Source: Neobacillus niacini
GTDB taxonomy: Bacteria; Bacillota; Bacilli; Bacillales; Cytobacillaceae
Reading direction: 5' to 3'
Length of the DNA: 64,000 nucleotides
NCBI RefSeq assembly: GCF_023715415.1
Contig: NZ_JAMBOB010000002.1
Location: 372,001 to 436,000, forward strand
A program made the position numbers and the translations under genes. The notes under the pieces are model-generated. The model saw only the letters and a list, made by a program, of their open reading frames with translations, searched no databases and was not told the DNA's origin. Positions 1 through 9,442 of the stretch are shown in pieces (within the stretch, counting starts at the first letter, position 1; each line of letters begins with the position of its first letter).

Positions 1-873
1 GCAGCAAGACAAGCTCCCGCTATTCCAATTGAAAAATCTGAAAGCGTTAACATTTCATCGCGCACGATACCGGGCGGTGATGGCCAGGATATGAAGGTTA
101 AAATTTATGAACCTGTATCCAGAAATACGCAAAAACTTCCAGCACTGTTGTTCATACATGGAGGTGGTTACGTATTAGGAGATGCGGATGGCTCTGATGG
201 CGACTGCCAACTCTTTGCTGAAGAAGCACAGTGTGTTGTTGTATCCGTGGATTACCGCCTAGCTCCTGAGCATCCATATCCTGCTCCATTAGAGGACTGT
301 TATGCTGCTTTGGTATGGATGACCAATGCTGCGGATGAACTTAAGATTGACGTTTCACGGGTAGCTGTCGCAGGTCAAAGTGCTGGTGGTGGATTGACTG
401 CTGCATTAAGTTTGTTAGCCCGTGATCGTAAAGGTCCCGCCATCTCTTTCCAAATGCCATTGTATCCAATGATTGATGACCGTAATGTAACACCTTCTAG
501 TTACGAAATTACAGACGAACGTGCCATCTGGAATCGTGGAAATAATTTAGCAGGCTGGAGGATGTATTTGGGAGAGCATGCAAACGGAGAAATCTCACCG
601 TATGCAGCACCAGCACGTGCAAAAAACCTTTCTAACCTTCCGCCAACCTTTACGTGTGTTGGTCAATTAGATCCGTTCCGTGATGAAACGATTGAATATG
701 TAGCAAAATTGGCACAAGCAGGAGTTGCTGTGGAATTCCACCTTTATCCTGGTGCTTACCATGGCTTTGAATTATTAAATCCAACTTCAGTAATAGGGAA
801 ACAAGCAAGAAATGAATATGTTCAAGCGTTGAAAAAGGCGTTACAGCCTCAACCTGAATCAGTCAGTATCTAA
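1..873 (+). CDS. alpha/beta hydrolase, HSL-type esterase (5' truncated by window edge)
   Basis: Carboxylesterase/lipase of the hormone-sensitive-lipase family; the natural ester substrate is unknown. The frame is open from base 1, so the ATG at 91 is internal and the true start lies outside the window. Visible motifs are the oxyanion-hole HGGGYVLGD, the nucleophile elbow GQSAGGG (Ser; the family usually has GDSAGG), the acid in GQLDPFRDE and the histidine in GAYHGFE, so the catalytic triad is complete. No signal peptide can be judged. A strong terminator follows at once. Family assignment is firm; role is not. Confidence 0.9.
   Translation, partial: AARQAPAIPIEKSESVNISSRTIPGGDGQDMKVKIYEPVSRNTQKLPALLFIHGGGYVLGDADGSDGDCQLFAEEAQCVVVSVDYRLAPEHPYPAPLEDCYAALVWMTNAADELKIDVSRVAVAGQSAGGGLTAALSLLARDRKGPAISFQMPLYPMIDDRNVTPSSYEITDERAIWNRGNNLAGWRMYLGEHANGEISPYAAPARAKNLSNLPPTFTCVGQLDPFRDETIEYVAKLAQAGVAVEFHLYPGAYHGFELLNPTSVIGKQARNEYVQALKKALQPQPESVSI
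39..52. promoter_or_regulatory. cre-like box inside the esterase coding region
   Basis: TGAAAGCGTTAACA fits the CcpA consensus TGWAARCGYTWNCW at every position. It lies inside the esterase reading frame (Glu-Ser-Val-Asn), so it would act as an intragenic roadblock or be a chance match. Sequence match is certain; function is inference. Confidence 0.35.
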
Positions 874-884
874 AAATAACTCTA

Positions 885-920
885 GCGCAATGGATTCGTT
901 ACGATTCCATTGCGCTTTTT
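885..920 (+). terminator. rho-independent terminator after esterase
   Basis: Perfect 10-bp stem GCGCAATGGA/TCCATTGCGC with an 11-nt loop, followed by five T. Confidence 0.9.
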
Positions 921-990
921 CATTTACAGACAAAACATAGAATTATAAAATAAATGAATGAGTTTTTTATTAGTTTGGGAGGGTTCTGCT

Positions 991-1539
991 ATGATTATTA
1001 AACCAAAAGAATTTACTATCAATGGTCTACGTTATATTATCAGGTCTGCAATGGAGAAGGATGCGAGGACCTTATCTGAAGTACGAGTACAGATAGATGG
1101 AGAAACGGAGAATTTAGATAGAGAACCAGGCGAGGCTTACATAGATGAAACGGGTTTTAAAAAATTGATAAAAGAAGATTCTGCACGGGTCAATCACTTA
1201 TTTTTGGTAGCAGAAGTGAATGATAGAATTGTAGGTTTTTCTAGATGTGAAGGGAACCAACTGAAACGTACCTCCCATACAGTTGAGTTTGGTGTTTGTG
1301 TATTAAAAGAATATTGGGGGTATGGGATTGGAAAAAATTTTTTAAAAGAATCTATCCTTTGGGCTGACGCCGTTGGAATCAAGAAAATGAATTTAAATGT
1401 TCTAGAGACCAATGAAAAAGCTATAAAACTATATAAAGAATATGGTTTTGATATAGAAGGAATTCTAAAAAATGACAAATTTTTATCCGATGGAAAATAC
1501 TATAATACAGTTTTAATGGGGAGGATTAATCAGAAATAA
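991..1539 (+). CDS. GNAT family N-acetyltransferase
   Basis: Acetyl-CoA-dependent N-acetyltransferase of about 182 residues. The GNAT core is visible: VEFGVCVLKEYWGYGIGK contains the acetyl-CoA pyrophosphate loop (GYGIGK), and the C-terminal part reads NEKAIKLYKEYGFDIEG, the usual motif B region. The acceptor cannot be deduced. I chose the ATG at 991 because GGGAGGG at 977-983 is well spaced before it; the in-frame ATG at 958 has no ribosome site. Single gene with no obvious operon partner. Confidence 0.85.
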   Translation: MIIKPKEFTINGLRYIIRSAMEKDARTLSEVRVQIDGETENLDREPGEAYIDETGFKKLIKEDSARVNHLFLVAEVNDRIVGFSRCEGNQLKRTSHTVEFGVCVLKEYWGYGIGKNFLKESILWADAVGIKKMNLNVLETNEKAIKLYKEYGFDIEGILKNDKFLSDGKYYNTVLMGRINQK

Positions 1540-1675
1540 TAGTTGGTACATAAAATTTTTTAAAAAATCTTTCAAGTGGATGGTCTATTTTTAGATGAAT
1601 TGGATGGTTAAGAATACCTCAAGTTGCGCTATCATTAATTAGTAAATAGCACTAATAAAAAAGACGAGGTGCAGC

Positions 1676-1867
1676 ATGGACATATTACCTGTTTTAGTCG
1701 TTTTAATCTTAATTATTGCAGTGGTTTCAACCCTAGTAATAACGGGGAAGCCTGATGAAAATTATAGCGATTCCACAAAAAGAAATACAACCAATTTAAC
1801 ATTAATATATGTGGTGATTATTTTTATAGCGTTGGTTGCTCTAGGAATCTACATTTGGATGACTTAG
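1676..1867 (+). CDS. small two-TM membrane protein
   Basis: 63-residue protein with two hydrophobic segments: residues about 2-23 (rich in Ile/Val/Leu) and about 41-61, joined by a polar Asn/Thr/Lys-rich linker. GAGGTG at 1667-1672 provides the ribosome site. No family is recognised. It ends just before the stop of the convergent MocR gene. Confidence 0.6.
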   Translation: MDILPVLVVLILIIAVVSTLVITGKPDENYSDSTKRNTTNLTLIYVVIIFIALVALGIYIWMT

Positions 1868-1905
1868 AGTATGGTTAAGAGGATCAGAATAAATCCTGAT
1901 CCTTA

Positions 1906-3345
1906 TCATTTATTGGAAACTGCCTTTAGTGCATCCGCAAACCTTCTAATACCTTCATTAATATATTCTTCTTTTTCCCGTGAGAAAGTAAATCGGACAA
2001 ATCCCTTTTCAGAACCCATTGTTGATCCAGGTACATAAATGATTCCCCGTTTAATGGACTCTTCTAGTAATTGAATTTCATTAAATTCTTGTACTATCCT
2101 ACACCAGATATGGATTCCGCCTGTAGGAATATAAAAATCTACCTTGTCGTTTAGATAAGTTTGAAGGCTATTGACAATTTGATTTCTTCTACTTTTTAAC
2201 TGAATAACTAAATTCTTAATATGTGACTCGAAATTCGTTGAATCTAGAAAGTCATTTGCAATCCATTGGGTGTAACTGGCATGTCCAAAATCAACTTGCT
2301 GCTTGGCATCCGATAACCTTTCGATAACAGCTTTTGGTCCTATAATCCAGCCTATACGCAAACCAGATGCTACTATTTTTGTAAGTGAACTGATATATAA
2401 TACATTTCCAGTCGTATCAAATGATTTTAGCGTTTCGACCTTTTCTCCTGTAAAAGCTGTTAAACTATACGGATCATCTTCCACAATCGGAATTCCATAC
2501 TCAGAAGATATTTCAAGGATTTTCTTTCTTCTATTTTCAGCCATTAAGGTACCTGTAGGATTTTGAAAAATAGGATTCAAAAAAATCATCCGGATTCTAT
2601 GTTTTTTATACAGTTCAGATATATCATTGGGGTTTATTCCATCCTGATCACCTTTTAAATAATAGGTTTTGATTCCTGCTGATTGAAACACCGGCAGATT
2701 GTAATGATAGGAAGGATTTTCAATTGCTACTGCATCTCCTGGTTTTAATAAGCATTGAACAACGAGGTGTAAAGCCTGCTGTGCTCCAGATGTAACTAAT
2801 ATAGAAGATGGGTTTGCATCTATATTCCGATATTTTTTCACATGATTGTTTAGGGTTTCCCGAAGAATCACATTGCCTTGGGGATGGTCATATCCCAATG
2901 ATCCAATAAAGGATCTATTGGAAGTAATCTCTCGTAATGACTTCATCGGAAAAAGATCCTGTGATAATTCCCCGCTGGCTAAATTAATTAGGTTTTGCTC
3001 TGCCATTTCCTTGTGGATTCTTTGCGTTACAGGCAAGTTAGGCAGAAACGAACCAGCCTCTATGTACCGGTTCCAGCTTGGAATCCGTTTCTTGGAAATG
3101 CCCCAAATATCTTTACTGATTGTTGTTCCGCTGCCTCTATTCCGATCGATTAGCCCATTAGATTCCAATTCGGCATAAGCAGCAATCACCGTGCTTCTGT
3201 TTATTCCGAGTTCTTTGGCCAATCCTCTTTCAGAAGGTAAAGGATTATCAGGTGGAAAAGTGCCATCAGCAATTCCGGATTCAATATATAAAGCTAGTTG
3301 TATATAAATAGGTGTTTTTGACTCCCGATCTGGTTTCCAATCCAT
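1906..3345 (-). CDS. MocR-type GntR/aminotransferase fusion regulator
   Basis: Transcription factor made of an N-terminal GntR winged helix (about residues 1-75; PSERGLAKELGINRSTVIAAYAELE) fused to a fold-type I aminotransferase-like domain. The PLP lysine is visible in SSLTK, and VEDDPYSLTAF and NPTGTLM are typical active-site segments. 479 residues is normal for MocR. Members such as PdxR and GabR sense PLP or its adducts; the target here is unknown. I prefer the Met at 3345 because the upstream ATG (3354) directly abuts the AAAGG ribosome site. It follows the 3369-3707 gene with a short gap, probably as one transcript. Confidence 0.9.
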   Translation of the reverse strand: MDWKPDRESKTPIYIQLALYIESGIADGTFPPDNPLPSERGLAKELGINRSTVIAAYAELESNGLIDRNRGSGTTISKDIWGISKKRIPSWNRYIEAGSFLPNLPVTQRIHKEMAEQNLINLASGELSQDLFPMKSLREITSNRSFIGSLGYDHPQGNVILRETLNNHVKKYRNIDANPSSILVTSGAQQALHLVVQCLLKPGDAVAIENPSYHYNLPVFQSAGIKTYYLKGDQDGINPNDISELYKKHRIRMIFLNPIFQNPTGTLMAENRRKKILEISSEYGIPIVEDDPYSLTAFTGEKVETLKSFDTTGNVLYISSLTKIVASGLRIGWIIGPKAVIERLSDAKQQVDFGHASYTQWIANDFLDSTNFESHIKNLVIQLKSRRNQIVNSLQTYLNDKVDFYIPTGGIHIWCRIVQEFNEIQLLEESIKRGIIYVPGSTMGSEKGFVRFTFSREKEEYINEGIRRFADALKAVSNK

Positions 3346-3368
3346 TTGATACATCCTTTAAATTAGGT

Positions 3369-3707
3369 CTAATACCTTCTATTGTAACCTTTTTCATTTA
3401 ATACTTCATCTATAGTTATAACTCTATGTTTCAACTCATTGTTATAATCCAAAAAACCGATCACAATTTGTTCATTCTCAGTTATGGTCGCATATCTGAA
3501 ATGTTCATTCTCATTTATCATAAAGGCATATTCCTGATTAGCCTCCATCTTCGCAAATACATATTCACTGTATGCAAGCGGCAGGATATCATCGATTCCC
3601 TCTGGGGGGCTACCGACCCATTTAAACAGGAAGTCTTTGATTGTAAATTGCTCAATCATCGATAGTTTTTTCTTGAAGGCTAGCTTATCAACAGTAACAG
3701 TGTTCAA
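3369..3707 (-). CDS. hypothetical protein upstream of the MocR gene
   Basis: 112-residue soluble protein with no family I recognise. It is mixed alpha/beta, with EYVFAKMEANQEYAFMINENEHF in the centre. A TTG at 3707 is the likely start: AAGGAG sits 8 bases before it, whereas the upstream GTG overlaps the ribosome site. Encoded immediately before the MocR regulator on the same strand, so the two are probably cotranscribed. Confidence 0.6.
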   Translation of the reverse strand: MNTVTVDKLAFKKKLSMIEQFTIKDFLFKWVGSPPEGIDDILPLAYSEYVFAKMEANQEYAFMINENEHFRYATITENEQIVIGFLDYNNELKHRVITIDEVLNEKGYNRRY

Positions 3708-3960
3708 CTTTATCACTCCTTAAATAGTAGATAAAGTTTATACTTACAAACTACGAACATCAACTCTATTACAGTAACAGAATATTTACATTTTGATTGC
3801 GAGCAAATGTCACTCTACTATTTTCAACGGTTTTTATTGCCTATTGTATAGAAATTTATTATTTGATTTTTAAGAAACTTTTCCAGCAAATTCTCGTCTA
3901 ATGATTACCTTTAGGGGAGGTAATACCCGAAGAGGGGGAATTTTTAAAGGGGGTAGGGTT

Positions 3961-4653
3961 ATGTTGGAAAGTATTAAATTAAAAAATGTTTCAAAGGATT
4001 ACAAAGGAGACGGAGTGAAAACGAGGGCACTCTGCGACATTTCGCTTGAGTTTTTCAAAGGTGAATTTGTATCAATCATGGGCCAATCCGGTTCAGGAAA
4101 ATCTACATTGCTTAGTTTAATTGGCACTTTAGATAAACCAACTAGCGGACAGATTTCCTTTGATAGTAGTTTGATCACCAATTTTAAAGGTGATGACTTA
4201 GCAGATATACGATTTAATAATTTTGGCTTCGTCTTTCAGCAATTTCATTTACTGCCTATGTTAACGGCTTTGGAAAATGTGATGATTCCTTTGTTTAATA
4301 GAAAAATATCTTTTCATAAACAAGATCGGGCTAAAGAACTATTAAACCTTGTAGGTTTAGACGACAAAATAAATTCATTCCCATCACAATTATCAGGTGG
4401 TCAACAGCAGCGAGTAGCCATTGCTCGTGCGTTAGTCGCGAATCCAGATTGGATTTTAGCTGACGAGCCAACCGGAAATTTAGATACAGAAACGGGAAAT
4501 ACCATTTTTGAATTGCTAGTAAAGTTGAATAAAGAAAAAAAGTGCGGAATTATTTTAGTCACACATGATAAAAATCTTGCTGAAAAAGCAAATAAAGTGA
4601 TTGAAATGAAAGATGGATATGTCATCAGTGAACGGGTAGGGACTGTCATATGA
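3961..4653 (+). CDS. ABC transporter ATP-binding protein (LolD/MacB-type)
   Basis: 230-residue ATPase that energises the permease encoded next. Walker A GQSGSGKST, Q-loop FVFQQFHLLP, signature LSGGQQQRVAIARAL, Walker B WILADEPTGNLD and the H-loop VTHD are all present. The PTGNLD sequence places it in the LolD/MacB/FtsE class, which works with FtsX-like permeases and usually moves lipids, peptides or antimicrobials, or signals to two-component systems. Start at 3961 is preceded by AAGGGGG; the longer frame from 3901 has no clear ribosome site. The stop overlaps the permease start by 4 bases (ATGA), which shows translational coupling. Confidence 0.9.
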   Translation: MLESIKLKNVSKDYKGDGVKTRALCDISLEFFKGEFVSIMGQSGSGKSTLLSLIGTLDKPTSGQISFDSSLITNFKGDDLADIRFNNFGFVFQQFHLLPMLTALENVMIPLFNRKISFHKQDRAKELLNLVGLDDKINSFPSQLSGGQQQRVAIARALVANPDWILADEPTGNLDTETGNTIFELLVKLNKEKKCGIILVTHDKNLAEKANKVIEMKDGYVISERVGTVI

Positions 4654-7298
4654 TGTCATTTATTATGAAAAGTTGGAGGCGGCAAAAACAACGTTTTATT
4701 CTGATGATTATAGGTGCATTATTAATCAGCGGGGGTCTAAGTACACTAATCGGTCTGTCAGAAACCAATAAAGGTACCGTGATTAATTCCCTTCAAAAGA
4801 AGTGGGCAGCTTCTTATGATATAGTCGTAAGACCTAAGGAAACAAAAAGTATAACCGAAGAAAATAATCTCTTTGATCCGAATTATTTAAGCGGAATCTC
4901 GGGGGGAATTTCGGTTGAGGATTATGAGAAAATCAAAAACATTCAAGATGTTGATATTGCTGCACCAATCAGTATGATTGGATTTACCGGGTATGGAGTA
5001 ATCTTTAAAAGTCTAGACATTAAAGAACCTGGTATTTATCGTGTTACCAATACTAGTACTGATCATAATGGACTTGAAGAGGGAAAAGAAATAGAAGAGT
5101 TTTATTTTTCTAGAGGAATCCATGAGGAACCAGATCAAGAGGTAGTTGATAAATATGGATTTGTTGGGTTTAGTGCACTCTCCGATTACACAAGAGTTTT
5201 GTTGGCAGCAATTGATCCTGTTGAAGAAGCTAGACTGGTCGGTTTAGATCAAGCAATGGTCCCTCTTGAAGGTGAGAAAAACTACTTTTCAGAAAGTGAT
5301 ATTGTAAGTTCGATTGATTTAAGCAAATCACCAGGACCTATAAAAATAAATGCAATGGAAACAACCTTTCCCGTTATTCTAAGTAATCGTTCCTTTATTA
5401 ATCAAACAATCAATTTTAAAATTGAAAAATTAGATATTCCATATAAAGAGGTCAGTGAGAAACAAAAAGCCTTAGAGGAAATTGAAAAAAATGGGGGAGC
5501 AAAGTATTTAAAGACATTTCCAGCCACTAATACAGAAAGCTTTACCTACAATTCCGATGAAGCTCATAGAGTTATGATTGAGAATTTCTTAGGAATTGAT
5601 ACAAAAACAGGTAAAAAGAAACCAATGGATGAGGAGCTGGTAGTCGACTATCGAAGTATTCTAGGTGAGAAAACAGGACCACTTACTTACAAAACTATAA
5701 CAAGTCCGTTTCCAGACAGATGGACGAACGCTTTTGAAGTCATTCCTTATAAAGGTGAATCCATTGTGAAAGAAGTGTCGACTTATCGTAAACCACAGAT
5801 TACAGAAAAAAGCTTGCTGAAAAATCCAAGATTGAATCCAATCTTTATTGGATTCTTTGATCCGGGTAAATTAAACATCTTACAGGATCCCGAAAATGAA
5901 TTGCCGATGGAAACCTATAAAGCCCCAATCGCTAATCTTGTTTTAAATGAAAAGGGGGAACCTTTGAATCCACCCAGAAGTATTAATCCAACATCCAATA
6001 TGTATGGTTTCATGTTGCAATCCCCATCGATGCTAACAACCATTGAAGCGGCACAGCAAATTTTAGGTGAAAGTCCCATTTCTGCCATTCGAATCAAAGT
6101 CAAGGGTGTAGAGGGACTGGGAGATGAAAGCCAAGATAAACTAGAATCCGTTGCAAGTGAGATTGAGAGAATAACAGGTCTTAAAACAGATATTACATTA
6201 GGATCTTCACCGCAGCCATTACTAATAAATATCCCGAAAGTAAATAGTGATGAATCACTTGGCTGGATTGAACAGCCTTGGATAAAAATTGGGGCTTCAA
6301 TCAATATTTTCAATGAAACAAAGGTAGGGTATACAGGAATCATTCTTTGTAATATTCTTGTTGCCATCATCTATGTCTTTTCAACAAGTTTAGTTTCATT
6401 CTTATCGAGGAAACAGGAATTTGCTGTTCTTTTAGCAATAGGCTGGAAACCAAAACAATTAAAGAAACTTTTACTAGTGGAGTCTTTATTAATCGGTGCC
6501 ATAATAACGGTTATTACACTATTGGCTCAATTAGGATTTAGTTTTAGTGGAAATTTTTCTATTATTGATTCACTTTTGCTCACGGTATTTGTCATGATGA
6601 TCTATCTAATTGGTCCTCTCTTTCCGATGCGTTTAATCAATAAAATTCATCCTTCACAAGTAATGAGAGCAGGAGAAATAAGTGTCACAGCCAAAAGGGT
6701 TTTTGGAACCCATGGATTATGGTCCATTGTTCTTAACTCCGTCCTAGGAAGGTTGCCAAGAAATGCTGCATCCATTTTAGCCATTGCGTTACCAACTTCA
6801 TTACTCATCTTGTTCATTTACGTGACGTTTCGATTAAAGGGTGTGTTGTACACTTCGTGGCTGGGTCAATACGTATCAATGGAAGTGGGGACACAGCATT
6901 ATATCGCTGTCGCTGTATCCTTACTCATTTCCATATTAACCACCTCGGAAATCCTGTATCAGAATATAAATGAGCGAAGAAATGAAATTTCTTTATTGAA
7001 AGCATTAGGGTGGAAAAATAAACATGTCCGTTCAATGGTGTTGCTGGAAGGTGCTGTAATTGGGTTAATCGGTGGTGTGATTGGAGGAATTCTTTCACTA
7101 CTGATTATTTCTTTTATGTACGGACCACTTCCAGTTTCCGAGTTATGGCTGCCGCTCATCACCTGCTTAAGTCCGATCATTGTTGGAATTCTCGGAGGAT
7201 GGTTGCCTTCTAGAATGGCGATGAAAACAGAGCCGATGGAAGGAATGAAGGGAATCAGTGGGAGTTTTCCTAGTGAGAAATCATATTTCATTGGGTAG
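4650..7298 (+). CDS. FtsX-like ABC transporter permease
   Basis: 882-residue permease. An N-terminal membrane helix (residues about 14-33) is followed by a very long extracellular domain (about 35-560), then three helices, then a final FtsX-type bundle near the C-terminus. Two FtsX core motifs are visible: FLSRKQEFAVLLAIGWKPKQLKKL and NINERRNEISLLKALGWKNKHVRSM. The layout matches MacB-superfamily permeases with a duplicated core. No sensor kinase is adjacent, so a bacitracin-resistance (BceAB) role is not supported. Substrate unknown. Confidence 0.85.
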   Translation: MMSFIMKSWRRQKQRFILMIIGALLISGGLSTLIGLSETNKGTVINSLQKKWAASYDIVVRPKETKSITEENNLFDPNYLSGISGGISVEDYEKIKNIQDVDIAAPISMIGFTGYGVIFKSLDIKEPGIYRVTNTSTDHNGLEEGKEIEEFYFSRGIHEEPDQEVVDKYGFVGFSALSDYTRVLLAAIDPVEEARLVGLDQAMVPLEGEKNYFSESDIVSSIDLSKSPGPIKINAMETTFPVILSNRSFINQTINFKIEKLDIPYKEVSEKQKALEEIEKNGGAKYLKTFPATNTESFTYNSDEAHRVMIENFLGIDTKTGKKKPMDEELVVDYRSILGEKTGPLTYKTITSPFPDRWTNAFEVIPYKGESIVKEVSTYRKPQITEKSLLKNPRLNPIFIGFFDPGKLNILQDPENELPMETYKAPIANLVLNEKGEPLNPPRSINPTSNMYGFMLQSPSMLTTIEAAQQILGESPISAIRIKVKGVEGLGDESQDKLESVASEIERITGLKTDITLGSSPQPLLINIPKVNSDESLGWIEQPWIKIGASINIFNETKVGYTGIILCNILVAIIYVFSTSLVSFLSRKQEFAVLLAIGWKPKQLKKLLLVESLLIGAIITVITLLAQLGFSFSGNFSIIDSLLLTVFVMMIYLIGPLFPMRLINKIHPSQVMRAGEISVTAKRVFGTHGLWSIVLNSVLGRLPRNAASILAIALPTSLLILFIYVTFRLKGVLYTSWLGQYVSMEVGTQHYIAVAVSLLISILTTSEILYQNINERRNEISLLKALGWKNKHVRSMVLLEGAVIGLIGGVIGGILSLLIISFMYGPLPVSELWLPLITCLSPIIVGILGGWLPSRMAMKTEPMEGMKGISGSFPSEKSYFIG

Positions 7299-7338
7299 CA
7301 ATAATATTTTAAAAGTCGTGTCAAAACTGAATCATATT

Positions 7339-7366
7339 GCACTGCCTTAAGGTGGTGCTTTTTTTT
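7339..7366 (+). terminator. terminator after the ABC permease
   Basis: GCACTGCC/GGTGGTGC stem (two G-U pairs) with a TTAA loop and eight T. Confidence 0.8.
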
Positions 7367-7560
7367 ATTTGGGCATTAATAATAATTTTAATCTACCATA
7401 AAAATACAATTTTTTACAAAAACTTTTATTTATTTTGTTTCCTAAAACTAGTATGATAGGAGAATAGGCACGTTTACTATATCCAAATAAAGTTCAATGA
7501 TACGATAGTGGACTTTAACTTAGCAAAAAAAAAACTGAAAAAAGAAGGATTCTGGTAATA

Positions 7561-8628
7561 ATGAAAGATAAATTCTTACTGACGGATACTGTGACTGAAC
7601 AAATATTTTCTATCGTTAGGTGGATATTTCTAGTTGTAGCAGTTATTGTTTTTTATTATCCGCCCATTGCCTCCATCGTAAACTTCGAATTACATACCTT
7701 TAATTATTTACTCATTTTTGGTATTACCTATATGACAGTTGCACAGATTGCTTTATGGTTAGCACCTGGGAACCATACGATTTTTAAATTGCTTATGAAA
7801 ACGGGAATTCTTTTTGATTATATAGCACTTATTTGGCTTTTGTTCTTAACGGGAGGAGTAACGAGCACGCTGTTTCCAATATCTTACCTGTTGGTCATGC
7901 ATTCGACGATTTATTGGAAAATCCATGGAGCTGTTCTATCTTGTACAGTAGTGGTGATTAGCTATTTTATATTGTTTTGGACCAGCCTGCCTTTACCTAA
8001 ACTATCCATTGTCATTTTCCTATTAAATCTTACCTTTTTAATCGTAATTGGTTTTTTTGGAGCATTGATTGTGAATAGAGAACGACATCATCAAAAGCTT
8101 CAATATGTGTATAAGGATTTGATTGTTCGTGATTATTTAACAGGTTTGTATAATCATCGACATTTTCAAGAAACGCTCAAAAACTCTTTTTCTAGTAATA
8201 GTAAGTCAGGGATGGCTGTAGTGCTGGCTGATATTGATAATTTTAAAAAAGTAAACGATACTCATGGCCATGTAGTAGGGGACAAAGTATTAATGAAAAT
8301 CGGCGAGATACTGCAAAATACCATTCCTTCCACACTAGGAAACTCGTTTCGTTATGGAGGGGAGGAATTTGCGATTCTTTTTAATACAGCAGATAATGAG
8401 AAAATTATTCCGTGTCTGGAGAAGGTCTATAAAGAATTACGAGAAGTCCAGTTTGTAAGTGAAAATGGAAGTTTTTCCGTGACGATGAGCTTCGGTTTAT
8501 TTTCGAATCAACAAGGTATCTCAAATCAAGTAGAAATTGTCAGGCGCGCAGATAAACTATTATATAAGGCGAAGCATAACGGCAAAAACCAAGCGATTTT
8601 TGATTGCGGGACGGTCATTAGGGGTTAG
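7561..8628 (+). CDS. membrane-bound diguanylate cyclase (GGDEF)
   Basis: 355-residue protein that should make cyclic-di-GMP at the membrane. Residues about 15-170 contain six hydrophobic segments; a short linker then leads to a GGDEF domain. The active-site signature is GGEEF (in RYGGEEFAILF), and VLADIDNFKKVND carries the metal-binding Asp. The RxxD inhibitory site normally five residues before GGEEF is absent (the sequence there is TLGN), so product inhibition is probably missing. No EAL domain. The N-terminal segments probably sense a membrane or small-molecule signal. Confidence 0.9.
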   Translation: MKDKFLLTDTVTEQIFSIVRWIFLVVAVIVFYYPPIASIVNFELHTFNYLLIFGITYMTVAQIALWLAPGNHTIFKLLMKTGILFDYIALIWLLFLTGGVTSTLFPISYLLVMHSTIYWKIHGAVLSCTVVVISYFILFWTSLPLPKLSIVIFLLNLTFLIVIGFFGALIVNRERHHQKLQYVYKDLIVRDYLTGLYNHRHFQETLKNSFSSNSKSGMAVVLADIDNFKKVNDTHGHVVGDKVLMKIGEILQNTIPSTLGNSFRYGGEEFAILFNTADNEKIIPCLEKVYKELREVQFVSENGSFSVTMSFGLFSNQQGISNQVEIVRRADKLLYKAKHNGKNQAIFDCGTVIRG

Positions 8629-8651
8629 TATTCGTTTTAGCTGCTTCCATT

Positions 8652-8684
8652 AAGGCGCATATCCATGAGGGTGCGCCTTTTTTT
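8652..8684 (+). terminator. terminator after the GGDEF gene
   Basis: AAGGCGCA/TGCGCCTT stem with a loop of about 12 nt and seven T. Confidence 0.9.
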
Positions 8685-8769
8685 ACTTTATGGAGTAAAA
8701 GAAGGGATTTTTGTAATAAATAGAGAATTTACTATCTTTGAAGTGGAAGATTTTGTAGGAGGTTTTTGG

Positions 8770-8832
8770 ATGAAGTTTATTTTGATATTTGGTCCGCAGG
8801 CTGTTGGAAAGATGACGGTGGGTCAGGAATAA
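8770..8832 (+). pseudogene. 5' remnant of a P-loop NTPase/kinase gene
   Basis: A 20-codon reading frame encodes MKFILIFGPQAVGKMTVGQE and then a stop. This is the opening beta strand and Walker A loop (GPQAVGKMT) of the shikimate-kinase-like AAA kinases common in Bacillaceae, which are normally about 170 residues long. A perfect AGGAGG lies at 8757-8762. Nothing resembling the rest of the enzyme follows before the next gene at 8871, so the body has been deleted. It could be translated as a short peptide. Confidence 0.7.
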
Positions 8833-8870
8833 AGATAGATTCAAATTATAACATTTAAGAGGAGACCATC

Positions 8871-9401
8871 ATGAACTTAAAATTTATCAAAATAATAGAA
8901 CCTAGCGAGACTCTTGTAGACGTTTTTAATCGTTGGGATAATGATGAGGTATTAATCCCATTGACACGCCCGAATAAAAACAAGGCTGCGTTGGAACGTA
9001 GGGATACCATGACCTTGGATGACCTAAAACAAAGATTAGAACACCATCACATTTATTTAATTTACCTGGATGACCAATTAATCGGCGAAATGAATTATAC
9101 GGTTGACCCGAACTACCTTTTCAAAAAAGAAAAAGGAACTGCATGGATTGGGATTACAATAGGAGAGCTCGAAGGTAGAGGCAAAGGGATTGGCTTTCAG
9201 GCAATTCAATACTTAGAGGAAGAAATTAAGAAACAGGGTCTGAACCGGATTGAGTTGGGTGTATTTGAATTTAATACACAAGCACAGAAACTTTATCAGA
9301 AACTAGGATATAAGGAAATTGGACGTATCGAAAATTTCACTTATTGGGCGGATAAAATGTGGTTTGATATCCGAATGGAGAAGTATTTATTAAATATATA
9401 G
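8871..9401 (+). CDS. GNAT family N-acetyltransferase
   Basis: 176-residue acetyltransferase resembling the RimJ/RimL and aminoglycoside AAC(6')-like branch. WIGITIGELEGRGKGIGFQAI holds the acetyl-CoA loop, and NRIELGVFEFNTQAQKLYQKLGYKEIG the motif B segment. AGAGGAG just upstream sets the start. It follows a kinase remnant, which suggests local gene loss. Substrate unknown; antibiotic modification cannot be claimed from sequence. Confidence 0.85.
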   Translation: MNLKFIKIIEPSETLVDVFNRWDNDEVLIPLTRPNKNKAALERRDTMTLDDLKQRLEHHHIYLIYLDDQLIGEMNYTVDPNYLFKKEKGTAWIGITIGELEGRGKGIGFQAIQYLEEEIKKQGLNRIELGVFEFNTQAQKLYQKLGYKEIGRIENFTYWADKMWFDIRMEKYLLNI

Positions 9402-9442
9402 AAGAACCCGAAATAAATAAAAAAATAAAGGATGGAGGAACT

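Noticed and set aside
4650..7298. ABC pair as a bacitracin-type (BceAB) resistance module.
   Set aside because: No adjacent histidine kinase/response regulator, and the permease has a duplicated FtsX core with a very long N-terminal external domain, unlike the ten-helix BceB layout.
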